Assembly (NCBI RefSeq): GCF_001424585.1
Contig: NZ_LMPJ01000012.1
Span: 1-64,000 of the forward strand
DNA length: 64,000 bases
Source of the DNA: Chryseobacterium sp. Leaf180
GTDB lineage: Bacteria; Bacteroidota; Bacteroidia; Flavobacteriales; Weeksellaceae
Direction of reading: 5' to 3'
The notes under the pieces are model-generated. The model saw only the letters and a list, made by a program, of their open reading frames with translations, did not search any database and was not told the origin of the DNA. A program made the position numbers and the translations under genes. Shown in pieces: positions 45,906 to 55,795 of this stretch (position 1 is its first letter; each line of letters opens with the position of its first letter).

Positions 45906-46658
45906 ATGGAAGAACAGAAACAATTCGATCAGGTTCAATACCTAAAAGACCAGTTAAAGTATCTAGGTTTCGGAGAAAATGAGAAACTACACAAGGATCT
46001 GGAACACGGGATCAACGCTGTTGAAAAACAGTTTGAGATCAAAACATCTTCAGATAAAGCCTTAGCAGGTAATCAGATTGACTTTATCCTCAAATTCAAC
46101 AAATCTGAAAGCGGCGGTGTTTTTTTCAACATGTACAATGCCAAGTTGAAGAATGAAAAAGGAGAAGAGATTTCACATAATTTCCAGATTAGCCGTGAGC
46201 ATAATTTTACAGCTAAAGAGGCTGTCAATCTTCTTGAAGGGCGTACCGTTAAAACCGAGTTTCAGAACCCAAAAACGAATCAGACAGAATCGGCTTTTGT
46301 AAAGTTCAATTTTGATGAGCCCAAGACTGAAAAGGACAATTATCAATTTCAAAATTTTTATCAGAATTATGGTGTTGATACGACGCGCATTGTTGAAAAA
46401 TCAAACCTCATTTTTGATAAACCGGAATATAAAGAGGACACCATTAAATCTTTGGACAAGGGAAATGTTGTCAAAGTCAAGTTTGAACTTGATGGTGAAA
46501 TATTGGAAGGAAAGGCAGTACTGAATCCACAATACAAAAATTTAAGCCTGTATAACCAGGATATGAACCGGATCAATACCAACAGATCTTTGGATGGGTT
46601 GGATAATGATACTAAACTTGATAAAAATAATGCGAAGGAGCAAAGCATCAAACGATAA
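45906..46658 (+). CDS. Element-encoded soluble protein of unknown function
   Basis: 250 residues without signal or membrane parts. Contains LEHGINAVEKQFEIKTSS, a beta-rich section (DFILKFNKSESGGVFFNMYN), FYQNYGVDTTRIVEK and VKFELDGEILEGKAVLNPQY with NQDMNRINTNRS near the end. I have seen similar proteins in flavobacterial transfer regions, where they are called hypothetical (some carry DUF3945 neighbours). Followed by a terminator. Confidence 0.65.
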   Translation: MEEQKQFDQVQYLKDQLKYLGFGENEKLHKDLEHGINAVEKQFEIKTSSDKALAGNQIDFILKFNKSESGGVFFNMYNAKLKNEKGEEISHNFQISREHNFTAKEAVNLLEGRTVKTEFQNPKTNQTESAFVKFNFDEPKTEKDNYQFQNFYQNYGVDTTRIVEKSNLIFDKPEYKEDTIKSLDKGNVVKVKFELDGEILEGKAVLNPQYKNLSLYNQDMNRINTNRSLDGLDNDTKLDKNNAKEQSIKR

Positions 46659-46680
46659 TTTGCAACAGAAATAATCTTTT

Positions 46681-46716
46681 AAGCGGAAAGTAACACAATT
46701 CTTACCGCTTTTTTTA
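46681..46716 (+). terminator. Rho-independent terminator at the end of the tra operon
   Basis: Stem AAGCGGaAAG / CTTACCGCTT (46681-46690 with 46701-46710, one mismatch), loop of ten bases and a T run. It lies 22 bases after the preceding stop and before the lipoprotein gene. Confidence 0.8.
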
Positions 46717-46727
46717 AACCAAAGATC

Positions 46728-47408
46728 ATGAAGAAAAAACACATTATATTTTTAATTACCTTATTTTCAATCGTCTCCTGCCACAAGGAAATAAGATCCG
46801 AAAATGGTGGAATCGATGTAGTTTCTGTCGTTTATTTCAAGGCATCCAAGAATCTGAACCAGAAGCAGACTTTCCACTTGTCCGGTATCAACTATTCGGG
46901 TGACACGATCATAGAACGGATTCCTGATGTTAATTTTCCGGAGATAACCAGGCAAATGTTTCTTATTAAAGATTCCCTTTGCTACAAGCTGGCAAATGAA
47001 AATGCGGGCAGTACTATTATTTCTGAAGTCATTAAAAGCCGTAAGCCGGTGCCGATTAAACTGAAAAAAGAAGGAACCCTATTTAGTAATGAACGTATCC
47101 CCAATTACAACAACAGGCGGAACTTACCGGATACTGTTTTGTTTGATAAAAAGTTCAAGCGGTTTGAAATCAATTCTCCCTGGATGTATACACGCTTTTA
47201 CATCCATCCAAATGATACAATTCTACCTTACTCAATCTATAGACATGCAGAAAAAGATTATGGAGGAAGACTGGAAAGAATCGATTCCTACAATAAAAAG
47301 ACTGACATATTTGTAACGCTTCAACTCATACCCAGAAAAAATTGGGATAATGCTGCAAAAGAGATTTTTGAGTTTAATTCGTTTCTGAAAAAAATAAAAA
47401 GTGAATAG
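46728..47408 (+). CDS. Lipoprotein of the conjugative element
   Basis: 226 residues with lipoprotein signal (IIFLITLFSIVSCHKE; Cys in VSC). The mature part is beta-rich (FHLSGINYSGDTIIERIP, NSPWMYTRFYIHPNDT). No family recognised. Overlaps the start of the methyltransferase-helicase gene by eight bases. May serve surface exclusion or entry control, which is inference from its place in the element. Confidence 0.6.
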   Translation: MKKKHIIFLITLFSIVSCHKEIRSENGGIDVVSVVYFKASKNLNQKQTFHLSGINYSGDTIIERIPDVNFPEITRQMFLIKDSLCYKLANENAGSTIISEVIKSRKPVPIKLKKEGTLFSNERIPNYNNRRNLPDTVLFDKKFKRFEINSPWMYTRFYIHPNDTILPYSIYRHAEKDYGGRLERIDSYNKKTDIFVTLQLIPRKNWDNAAKEIFEFNSFLKKIKSE

Positions 47409-50400
47409 CCTTAATCCTCAAGATAATATAACCGGTGACATAACGGTTGTTCAGGGAAGTAAGAATGAGGTCATTGTTTTTGGGGATCAGGATGACACCG
47501 AAGCATTTCTGGAACTCTTGAAATTAAACAATCAGACCGGTTTCAGAACCATTATCACTTTAAATTCCCTTGCAAACGACAGCGTGTTTTTAAATCTGTA
47601 TCAAAAGTTTGACGGTAAAATATTTCTTTGCCTCAGCGGCGACAAAAATGGAGACGTTGCCACAGAAAGAATAATGACAGGGTTCTATGGCAAGAATATA
47701 AAAGATATCAGATCATTATATCAAATTTCCGGAGATCATAATAGCAGTCTCAGTGAGTATCTGCTAATGAGGTCAAAGATTAATAACAAAAATATTAATT
47801 TAGTTGAACCAACAATTCTAAAAAATGAAAACAATAGTCCTCAACCCGACAGAATTTCCAATACTCAGCACGTGGAATCCGGAACTTCTGGAAGAAATCC
47901 TGCAGGAAATGTCGAGGAAAGCGAATCCTTCCAAAATACAGATTACTTCAGCAGACAGGGAATGGTCGGCGGCAATGCTGGAAATGGACTTGCAGACACA
48001 ATCTGGGAAAATCTGGTTGGAAGCGGAAGGAGAGATGGATGGAACGGAGGAACACAACAAAAAACAGTTGGATCTGATGAAAGAACGGGAGATCTTGTGG
48101 GGAGAGTCGTATCCGGGAGAGATTTATCCAATGGACAAGGACAAAGACCAGTTTCCGATGTAGAAAGTTTTCTTGAATTATATAAAGGACTGCAATTATC
48201 CAATGAACAGATTGCAGAAGTAGTGTCTGCGGCCTGCATTGTCAATGAAGATTCAAAAATTGTCCTGAAAAAAGATGTTAAGATTTCCGCTGGTCTTACT
48301 GAAATTTGCAGTCAGTATCGCAGTGGCGGCACGGCAAAAGCGGGTAGAGGGATTTTGGATGAGTATTATACAGATCCCGGAATTGTTGATGCCATCAGTA
48401 AACTTATCAGCAATCATTTTAAAAATAAGTCTCAGATCTCCGTTTTAGAACCCAGTGTAGGCACAGGAAATTTTCTTTCCGCTGCGAAGAATCTGGGTGT
48501 AAAAACTTCCGTTACGGCATTTGAGGTTAACGAGACTACCGCAAAAATCGCAAAGATTTTCCATCCCGAAGTCCAAATTAACCTGCTTTCTTTTGAATCT
48601 CAATTTATAGATGAGAAAGGAAATAAGAAGGATCCTAAACAATACACCGAACGGTTTGATTTGGTAATTGGTAATCCTCCTTATGGTGAGCATAGAGGGC
48701 TTTATAAAGGTTTGGGTGAAGAGCCAAAAATCGCGAAATACGAAGATTATTTTGTTAAACGCTCATTGGATTCATTAAAGAGCGATGGCATTCTGGCCAT
48801 GGTCCTTCCTTCCGGCTGGATCAACTGCCAAAAAAATTTATCTAACGCCTCCATTTTGGAAGGTTTCAGGTTGCCTGTCGGCTCTTTCGCAGGCACACAG
48901 ATTGGAACGGATATCATCATCTTAAGGAAAAATCCTCAGAACAGATTCAATGATATTTCGAAATATTTTGAAAATAATCCTTTCAGGATTCTTGGCGAAA
49001 TTACCGAAAGAACCAATCGTTTCGGACGTTTGGAAAAATATGTTGTTGGAAGTTTAGAAGAATCACTTCTACAGCTAGAACAAATTAAAAAGGCGAAAGA
49101 AACGCTGCGAATTGGAAATCTTTTTGAAGATTTGGTTCCACTTGATAACGATAGCGATGACGATAATGAGAAAAAATCTACTAAGGAACTAACGACGAAC
49201 AAAGAGCAGCCACCATCAATTCAAAACCAGGATGGTCTTGGAATACATCTGCCGGATATTCAGAATAAGGTTACAGAGGTTCTCTCAAAGCTAAACAGTA
49301 TAAAATTTAAATCTCCTTCGGTTGTACGGGAGATTGATAAATATGTAAAGATAAAATCTGAATTACTTGATCGTCCTGAAACGTTTAACATTGAAACAAT
49401 CAAGGATATTGATCAGAAGGCCGATAAGATCATGCAGTCCCAGTTAGGAAAGAAAGCAGAATATAAAATCCTTACTAGCCCTCAAATTCAAAAAGGTGTC
49501 TTAAAATATCAATTTTCCAAGGCTGATGACATTGTCGAAACTTCCCTGCAAAACAATTCTGAGATTTCTACACAAGAGATTGAAGCATTTAAGGATACCG
49601 AGTATGACGGAACACTGAGAAATCACCAGACTCATCATCAGTTTGCTAATTTTATTTCCGGAAAGTGGGTTCACGATTTTTATTATGCTGAAGGAAATAT
49701 TTATGCGAAGCTGGAACAGTTAGAAAAGGACCTGTCTGATAAAAGTATCGTCGACCTATCAGGAAATCAATATGAAAAGCAGAAGGCTCTGTTACAAAGC
49801 GTACTTCCAAAGACAAAGTCACTTGATGAAATTTTTATCAGTCCGAACCACGAATTTGTACTTCAATTCAGTCTGGGCGAAATTGAAAAAACACGATGGA
49901 ATCATCAAACAAGAAGTTCTGAGCAAATTATTGAAAGTTATAATCTTGCCGAAAATTTTAAGGATTTTGTGGGAAATTTGCCGAGTGAAGCATTCGCAGG
50001 TTCTTCTTCATGGGAAGTAAAAAGTTTTGTGGATAATGAAACAGTCACGGGAAGCGACAAAGAAAGAAACGCCCTGGTTCGCGAGAGAAGAAAAACTGCC
50101 GCAAATGATTTGTTTTACAAGTTTCTTCGGAATGAACTGTCGGATGATATCAGGGATCGGTTTGTAATAGAATTTAACCGTAATTATAACAATATTTACG
50201 TTCCTGACTACTCAAAATTTCCTCTGTTTTCGAAGATTCATCAGAATTTCAAGGGTAAAGAATTTCGTCTGACCCAGGTGCAGAAGGCCGGAATTGGAAG
50301 GCAGACCACAAAAGGAGTCGGACTGCTGGCTCATGAGGTAGGTTTTGGGAAAACACTGTCCGGGATTTTATCTATGCATGAAGCGATGTGGAGAGGAAAT

Positions 50401-52578
50401 GCGAAAAGACCTTTAATAGTTGTACCCAATGACAGCATCTTAAAACAATGGGTAGAAACGATTTTTGAAAGTATACCCAATGCGAAAGTTAATGTACTCG
50501 GAAATCTAGGTAAAGATTATGACCTTTCACAGTTTAGTAACAAAGACGGAGAGATCACTATTATGACTTACGAAGGCTTCAATAATATTGGTTTTTCCAA
50601 TACGATTACCGAAAGCTTATCATCAAAATTCAATTATATTTCTGAAAGTGAGCTCAAAGGTATCACCAATACTGAAAGAGATATTCAGATTGGATTGCAG
50701 AGGGAGAAGGAGATCGAAGGGAAAATGAAACGCGGAAAGATCTACGACTGGGAAGACTTCGGCTTCGACCATCTGACTTACGATGAGGTGCATAATGCCA
50801 ATCATATTGTAGGGAAGGTTAAAATCGAAGACCGGAGGTTCGCATCTGATTTCAGAGGACAGAATCAACAGACTTCCAAATTAGGAATCAATACCTGGAT
50901 GGCAGCCCAATATATTCAGGATAAGAATGAAGGCAGAAATGTTACGTTGCTTTCAGCTACACCTTTTACAAATAAGCCGCTGGAATATTATTCAATTTTA
51001 TCACTTATCGCCAACAAGCGTTTAGAGGAATCCGGTTATTTTAATGTAAATACCTTCTTCGAAACCTTTATGGAGGCAGACAATGATATGGAAATTGATG
51101 CAAAGGGTGATGTAAAATTTAAAGCAAATGTCAGAAGATTTAAAAATAATTCGTTGTTTCAACAGCTGTTATCGGAATTCATTGACATTAAAGGGGAGGA
51201 GGATAATCCAGAACTCGTCCGTCCTAATAAAATTAATAAAGAGTATAAGATTGAACAGAATCATCTGACCAAGATGCAATACGAATTGCTGAACGAGAGT
51301 TTTAACGACAACGAAAAAGGAGCAATTCTTACCCATATTCTCAATGCCCGGCTCATTGCCATCTCTCCTTACCTCTCGATATATTACGAAGGGGAAGAAG
51401 CGACTGTTAAAGAATTTGTAGAAAACTCACCAAAACTGAAGCAGACCATGGATTTGATCGCACAGAATAAAAAGGATATTCCGGAATCAGGACAGATTAT
51501 TTATTCAGAATTAGCTGTTTCTCAGTTTCCAAAACTAAAGCAATACCTAATTGATGAAATCGGATACTTACCGGATGAGATAGGAATTATAACAGGGGCA
51601 ACTAATAAGAATCAGCGAATAAATATTCAAAATGATTTTAATTCAGGCAAAATAAAAATCGTGATCGGAAGCGAAGCAATACAGGAAGGAATGAATCTTC
51701 AGCAAAATACGACAGATGTTTATCTGCTTTCATTACCATATAATTTTACTTCTTTGCGACAAATAGAAGGGCGTGCCTGGCGCCAGGGTAATAAAAATGA
51801 ACACGTGAGAATTAACTTTATGTTGACCAATGATAGTATTGATGTTTTTATGCTGCAAAAGTTGCAGGCCAAGCAGGCCAGGTATTTAGAAGCAATGAAA
51901 AAAGGAGCAGATGTTCTTGATATATCAGACATAAGTACGCAGGAGCTTAAAACATCGATCATAACCGATCCCGTAACGAGGGCCGATATTGAGATAGAAC
52001 TTCTCAAAAAGCGGATTGAAAGTGAGAAAAACAGGCATCTCGCAGACCGGGCTTTTGTCCTGAGAAAGTACGAAGATGTTCTTAAGGTAAAGGAATTAAT
52101 CACCAAGGCAGAATATGCTTACAATAGAGTAGAAGGCTATTCCACTAACGGTGATGGAAACGCAGAATATTGGAAATCTCAATTACCATCCTATCAGCAA
52201 ACTATAAATCTTCATCAGAATCAATTGCGGGAAGTGGTTCAAAATTTATCACAGAAGAGTGTAAACGTGTTGGAAATTGAAAAACAGAACCAAGCTACTG
52301 ATGACTCAATTCTTGCTTTAGATAGAAAATTGGAAGAACTTTCCTCGGTCCGTGAAGAGATGATCACACAATATAAAATAGAGAAAGAAGACATGTTGAA
52401 AGCTAATGAAAACAGAGATTATTTGCAGGAAAGGAATGAAGAGAACATCATGATATTTAATTCTCAAACAAAATCTGTATTTGTTAATCCCTTATATTCA
52501 GGTGTTAGTCCTATTAGACCAGAAATTTCCACTGAAAAAATAACGGATCAGGAAAAAAGTTTTTTTATGAAGCGATAA
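47401..52578 (+). CDS. DarB-like fusion of N6-adenine methyltransferase and SNF2-type helicase
   Basis: 1725 residues from a GTG start. Order: a Toprim-like domain (about 20-140; EVIVFGDQDD and FLCLSGDKNGDVATERI); a low-complexity Gly/Ser/Asn-rich linker (about 140-260); methyltransferase with motif I LEPSVGTGNFL near 349 and NPPYGEH near 423; a long helical part; an SF2 helicase with GLLAHEVGFGKTL near 976, DEVH near 1127 and QIEGRAWRQGNKNEHVRI near 1453; a coiled-coil end. Comparable giants in conjugative elements and phage P1 (DarB) protect entering DNA from restriction. It probably does that for this element. Confidence 0.82.
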   Translation: MNSLNPQDNITGDITVVQGSKNEVIVFGDQDDTEAFLELLKLNNQTGFRTIITLNSLANDSVFLNLYQKFDGKIFLCLSGDKNGDVATERIMTGFYGKNIKDIRSLYQISGDHNSSLSEYLLMRSKINNKNINLVEPTILKNENNSPQPDRISNTQHVESGTSGRNPAGNVEESESFQNTDYFSRQGMVGGNAGNGLADTIWENLVGSGRRDGWNGGTQQKTVGSDERTGDLVGRVVSGRDLSNGQGQRPVSDVESFLELYKGLQLSNEQIAEVVSAACIVNEDSKIVLKKDVKISAGLTEICSQYRSGGTAKAGRGILDEYYTDPGIVDAISKLISNHFKNKSQISVLEPSVGTGNFLSAAKNLGVKTSVTAFEVNETTAKIAKIFHPEVQINLLSFESQFIDEKGNKKDPKQYTERFDLVIGNPPYGEHRGLYKGLGEEPKIAKYEDYFVKRSLDSLKSDGILAMVLPSGWINCQKNLSNASILEGFRLPVGSFAGTQIGTDIIILRKNPQNRFNDISKYFENNPFRILGEITERTNRFGRLEKYVVGSLEESLLQLEQIKKAKETLRIGNLFEDLVPLDNDSDDDNEKKSTKELTTNKEQPPSIQNQDGLGIHLPDIQNKVTEVLSKLNSIKFKSPSVVREIDKYVKIKSELLDRPETFNIETIKDIDQKADKIMQSQLGKKAEYKILTSPQIQKGVLKYQFSKADDIVETSLQNNSEISTQEIEAFKDTEYDGTLRNHQTHHQFANFISGKWVHDFYYAEGNIYAKLEQLEKDLSDKSIVDLSGNQYEKQKALLQSVLPKTKSLDEIFISPNHEFVLQFSLGEIEKTRWNHQTRSSEQIIESYNLAENFKDFVGNLPSEAFAGSSSWEVKSFVDNETVTGSDKERNALVRERRKTAANDLFYKFLRNELSDDIRDRFVIEFNRNYNNIYVPDYSKFPLFSKIHQNFKGKEFRLTQVQKAGIGRQTTKGVGLLAHEVGFGKTLSGILSMHEAMWRGNAKRPLIVVPNDSILKQWVETIFESIPNAKVNVLGNLGKDYDLSQFSNKDGEITIMTYEGFNNIGFSNTITESLSSKFNYISESELKGITNTERDIQIGLQREKEIEGKMKRGKIYDWEDFGFDHLTYDEVHNANHIVGKVKIEDRRFASDFRGQNQQTSKLGINTWMAAQYIQDKNEGRNVTLLSATPFTNKPLEYYSILSLIANKRLEESGYFNVNTFFETFMEADNDMEIDAKGDVKFKANVRRFKNNSLFQQLLSEFIDIKGEEDNPELVRPNKINKEYKIEQNHLTKMQYELLNESFNDNEKGAILTHILNARLIAISPYLSIYYEGEEATVKEFVENSPKLKQTMDLIAQNKKDIPESGQIIYSELAVSQFPKLKQYLIDEIGYLPDEIGIITGATNKNQRINIQNDFNSGKIKIVIGSEAIQEGMNLQQNTTDVYLLSLPYNFTSLRQIEGRAWRQGNKNEHVRINFMLTNDSIDVFMLQKLQAKQARYLEAMKKGADVLDISDISTQELKTSIITDPVTRADIEIELLKKRIESEKNRHLADRAFVLRKYEDVLKVKELITKAEYAYNRVEGYSTNGDGNAEYWKSQLPSYQQTINLHQNQLREVVQNLSQKSVNVLEIEKQNQATDDSILALDRKLEELSSVREEMITQYKIEKEDMLKANENRDYLQERNEENIMIFNSQTKSVFVNPLYSGVSPIRPEISTEKITDQEKSFFMKR

Positions 52579-53594
52579 TAAATGACAGCCTTCCTGATGG
52601 TTGGGGTAGATTACTCTTCGATCGTCTGCTTCGCTCGGAAGGAATCTTTCAATCAGATATCTCACCGCTTCACCGTCTGGCATATGTAGGCCTTCACGGT
52701 ATGGGGGCTTTATTTTATGAACCGGATCAAAGTCCTGAAAGCAGTGATGAAATGATCAATTTGGATACGTTGGCTACTCAAACTGAAGAATTTTTACAGG
52801 GTGATTCAGAAGAGGTGATTCCGCAGCTATTATCTTTAAACGGATCTTCTGCCGGAGCAAGGCCAAAAGCACTGATCGGCGTTGATACAGAAAGAAAAGA
52901 TATATCCTATGGAGCGAATGTTCTTAGTGATTCTTATGAACCCTGGATAGTAAAATTTCCTAATTCAGTAGATGGTAAAGATGCCGGGGCGATAGAATAC
53001 ATTTATGCTTTGATGGCTTTGTAGGCAGGCATTAATAATCCTGAAGTTCATCTATTCCCTTCAAAGAAAGGTAATGGCTAGTTCGCCGTTAAACGTTTTG
53101 ACAGGGAAAGGAAAGAACGTATCCATATGCATACGGTAAGCGGGCTCATGCATAGCAATTTTAGATTGCCATCACTTGATTACGAAGAACTACTATCATT
53201 AACCGGCATCTTAACCAAAGATATCCGAGAGGTGGAAAAAATGTATAGATTGGCAGTGTTCAACGTTTTGGTTCATAACAGGGATGATCATGCAAAGAAC
53301 TTTAATTTTTTGATGGATGAATCGGGGAACTGGATTCTTTCACCTGCATACGATCTGACTTTTTCAAACGGTCCGGGTGGTGAGCAAAGTACCATGGTGT
53401 TAGGAGAGGGCAGAAATATAACTGTAAAACATCTTTTTAAGCTAGGTCAGGAAGCTAAACTGTCACAGGTTTTTATCGATAGCGTTATAGAGCAGACAAG
53501 ATATGCATTGGCGCAATGGAAAGATTTGTCACAAAAATTTGACGTAGAGAAAAATAAAGCCGTATTAATCAACCGTATCCTTAAAAATATATAA
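52563..53594 (+). pseudogene. hipA: hipA-like kinase toxin gene, 5'-truncated with two amber stops
   Basis: The frame reads INDSLPDGWGRLLFDRLL just after the helicase gene, then SSAGARPKAL and WIVKFPNS, to TAG at 53022-53024. It goes on in frame to a second TAG at 53079-53081, then FAVKRFDRER, NVLVHNRDDHAKNF with the catalytic region and SPAYDLTFS with the metal-binding aspartate. The usual N-terminal 80-100 residues are missing, because the helicase gene ends there in another frame. HipA kinases phosphorylate translation factors or tRNA synthetases; this copy is not likely to work. No hipB antitoxin is adjacent. Confidence 0.8.
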
Positions 53595-53833
53595 TTACAG
53601 TTTTATGAAGGTAGTTTAATCCATTGTAGTCCAATTGATACATACTTAATTTGTAAGTCACCTAAATAGGCATTAAGTAGCCTCTCATCCATATAGAATA
53701 CATTATTCTTCCATATTTATTGCGATTTTAGCTCATCACATTTGATCAATAATTATCAGTAGCTGAAAAATATACTGAGACATAAAAATGGTCAAGTTTT
53801 CTCCAAAGTATAAGCAATAAGTGGTCAGGAATA

Positions 53834-54055
53834 ATGCGTAGCAAACGAAAACAAATAGATTCTCAATCTAGAGATTTTAAAGAATTCGAGCTCGAGCCGC
53901 TTATGAAGTTCAATGAAATGCAGAGCGCTGAAGCTCAAAAGATTTTAAAAAAGTCAAATATTGATATGTCTGAAGAAGAAGTAGCGGATATATTGGTTTT
54001 GCTTCATATGGTTGTTAAGATAACCCTCAAAGAACTCTTTTCAGCTGAAGAATAA
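53834..54055 (+). CDS. Small charged helical protein before the recombinase
   Basis: 73 residues, soluble and mostly helical (KFNEMQSAEAQKILKKSN; EEEVADILVLLHMVVKITLK). It lies 78 bases before the serine recombinase, in the same direction, a place where directionality factors or regulators may occur. No family recognised. The preceding 239 bases (53595-53833) contain no gene. Confidence 0.55.
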   Translation: MRSKRKQIDSQSRDFKEFELEPLMKFNEMQSAEAQKILKKSNIDMSEEEVADILVLLHMVVKITLKELFSAEE

Positions 54056-54133
54056 TTCTTATATTAGTGCATATAATATTGATAATCATATCCGTTTCAA
54101 TATTAATTACTTTCCAATCAACAAATAAGTTTT

Positions 54134-55708
54134 ATGCAAACTGCCGATTTATACATCCGTGTTTCTACGGACGAACAAGCTGATAAAGGTTATTCTCAGC
54201 GCGATCAGGAGGAACGTCTCCGTAAACACTGTAGCACTCAAAATATTCAGATTGATCGTGTCATCATTGAAGATCATTCCGCAAAAACTTTTGAAAGACC
54301 GGAATGGCTGAAATACATGTTTGGTTTTAGAAGAGGTAAACCTGGCAAGCAAAATAAATTGCTGCTGTTCACCAAGTGGGACCGGTTTAGCAGAAATACG
54401 AGCGAGGCCTATCAAATGATCTCCAAACTCACCAAGTTGAATATTTTTCCCCAAGCGATTGAACAACCTTTAGATTTAAGAGTTCCCGAAAATAAACTAT
54501 TACTAGCGATATACCTTTCTACGCCAGAGGTAGAAAATGACCGTAGAGCTTTAAATGTGATATATGGAATGCGTAGGGCCGTAAAAGAGGGCCGGATGAT
54601 GGGCACAGCTCCTTACGGCTATATCAATAAATGCACGGAAGATGGACGAAAATACGTTGCCATAAAGGAGCCTGAAGCTTCAAATATTATCTGGGCTTTC
54701 AGAGAAGTTGCAAAGGGGCATCTACCTAGTGCCAAGGTGAGAGAGCTTATGAATAAACGAGAAGGACGGGAGCTGACCCGGAACTCATTCCTTGAAGCTC
54801 TTCGCAATGTAGTCTACTGTGGAAATGTAATTTTAAAAGCCCACGGTGACGAGGAAGAAAGAATTATCAAAGGTAAACACGAACCCTTAATTTCAGAGGA
54901 GCTCTTTATGAAAGTTCAGCATATTCTTAAAAGGAAAAGCAATAAGGATATTTTTTTGCCTGGAGGTCGTGTCATCAACGAAGATCGATATCCTTTACGT
55001 GGGTTATTACTTTGTCCAAAATGTGGAAAGAATTTAACTGCCAGTAGCGCCAAAGGTCGGTCGAAGCATTACTATTATTATCATTGCACGTTAGCCTGCG
55101 GCTTCCGCCATAATTCTGAGATAGTTAATGAACTTTTTGAAGCAGAGCTTTCCAAATTTCATTTTATCCCAGCTTTTGCAAATCTGTTGAAGGAGATATT
55201 GAAAAAAAATTTTTCGAGTGTGACGGATGGGCTTGATGACGAGAGAACACTACTGACCGAAAGCGTTACAAAAATAGAAAACAAGATTTCTAGGGCAAGA
55301 GATCTATACCTTGAAGATAAGTTGGATGAAGAAGATTTTAGAGCTGTAAAGGCAAAAAATAAGGATGAACTTGACCGACTATTATTCAAACTTAATTCTA
55401 TCAAACAGTCCAAGAAGGATAATAATGTTGAATATAAGCTGGATGCAGCTTTAAAGGCCGTTACTCAAATTTCTGAAAGATATAAAAAAGCAGATTCAAT
55501 TGACAAAAGGGCTATAATTGGTTTGATATATCCTGAAAAGTTAACCTTCGACGGAGAGAACTTTCAAACCACAAAAATCAATAGTTTTGTAAATACTATC
55601 TTTATGATTAAGAAGGAATTAGGAAATAAAAAAAACCGACAAAGAAGCGAAAAAACTTCAAATGTCGGTTATGTGACCTCGACAGGATTCAAACCTGTAA
55701 CCTCCTGA
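54134..55708 (+). CDS. Large serine recombinase (integrase)
   Basis: 524 residues. Resolvase catalytic domain with Ser11 in LYIRVSTDEQ, KWDRFSRNT, and EVENDRRALN; recombinase domain (GTAPYGYIN, LRNVVYCGN); zinc ribbon LCPKCGKN and YHCTLACGFR with four cysteines; coiled coil (about 375-440). The last 15 or so codons (VTSTGFKPVTS) are antisense to tRNA-Arg, and the stop lies inside the tRNA gene. This is expected when the element joins the chromosome at the tRNA 3' end, making the C-terminus dependent on the site. It would integrate and excise the element. Confidence 0.9.
   Translation: MQTADLYIRVSTDEQADKGYSQRDQEERLRKHCSTQNIQIDRVIIEDHSAKTFERPEWLKYMFGFRRGKPGKQNKLLLFTKWDRFSRNTSEAYQMISKLTKLNIFPQAIEQPLDLRVPENKLLLAIYLSTPEVENDRRALNVIYGMRRAVKEGRMMGTAPYGYINKCTEDGRKYVAIKEPEASNIIWAFREVAKGHLPSAKVRELMNKREGRELTRNSFLEALRNVVYCGNVILKAHGDEEERIIKGKHEPLISEELFMKVQHILKRKSNKDIFLPGGRVINEDRYPLRGLLLCPKCGKNLTASSAKGRSKHYYYYHCTLACGFRHNSEIVNELFEAELSKFHFIPAFANLLKEILKKNFSSVTDGLDDERTLLTESVTKIENKISRARDLYLEDKLDEEDFRAVKAKNKDELDRLLFKLNSIKQSKKDNNVEYKLDAALKAVTQISERYKKADSIDKRAIIGLIYPEKLTFDGENFQTTKINSFVNTIFMIKKELGNKKNRQRSEKTSNVGYVTSTGFKPVTS
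55624..55670 (-). terminator. Terminator of tRNA-Arg inside the recombinase gene
   Basis: Stem AACCGACA (55634-55641) / TGTCGGTT (55663-55670) with an inner GAAG/CTTC pairing; on the minus strand it is followed by a T-rich run (A run at 55624-55635). It stands directly after the tRNA 3' end and also encodes the recombinase tail. Confidence 0.7.
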
Positions 55709-55747
55709 GCCGTAATCAGGTGCGCTATTCAGTTGCGCCACGAGGCC
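55674..55747 (-). tRNA. tRNA-Arg(ACG)
   Basis: A full cloverleaf on the minus strand: acceptor GGCCTCG with CGAGGTC (one G-T pair), D-stem GCGC/GCGC, anticodon stem CCTGA/TCAGG with loop TTACGGC (anticodon ACG), T-stem ACAGG/CCTGT with loop TTTGAAT. The discriminator is A and CCA is not encoded. It reads CGN arginine codons after A34 deamination. Its 3' half overlaps the end of the recombinase gene and is the likely attachment site. Confidence 0.93.
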
Positions 55748-55763
55748 GTCGTTTAATGGTTTG

Positions 55764-55771
55764 CAAATATA
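55764..55771 (-). promoter_or_regulatory. -7 box of the tRNA-Arg promoter
   Basis: The minus strand reads TATATTTG, a perfect TAnnTTTG box, 16 bases before the tRNA 5' end. Confidence 0.55.
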
Positions 55772-55795
55772 ATACTTTTTTGGTTTCTTTGAAGA

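Noticed and set aside
47825..48163. A 112-codon open frame overlapping the methyltransferase-helicase gene in the +1 frame
   Set aside because: It lies in the low-complexity linker, where other frames including the minus strand are also open, and the main frame continues through both flanking domains. Composition explains it.
5607..53081. Amber recoding: several interrupted genes are cut by TAG (5607, 22744, 53022, 53079)
   Set aside because: TAG also ends the intact Rhs giant, other relics are cut by TAA or by shifts, and no suppressor tRNA is seen. Ordinary decay is enough.
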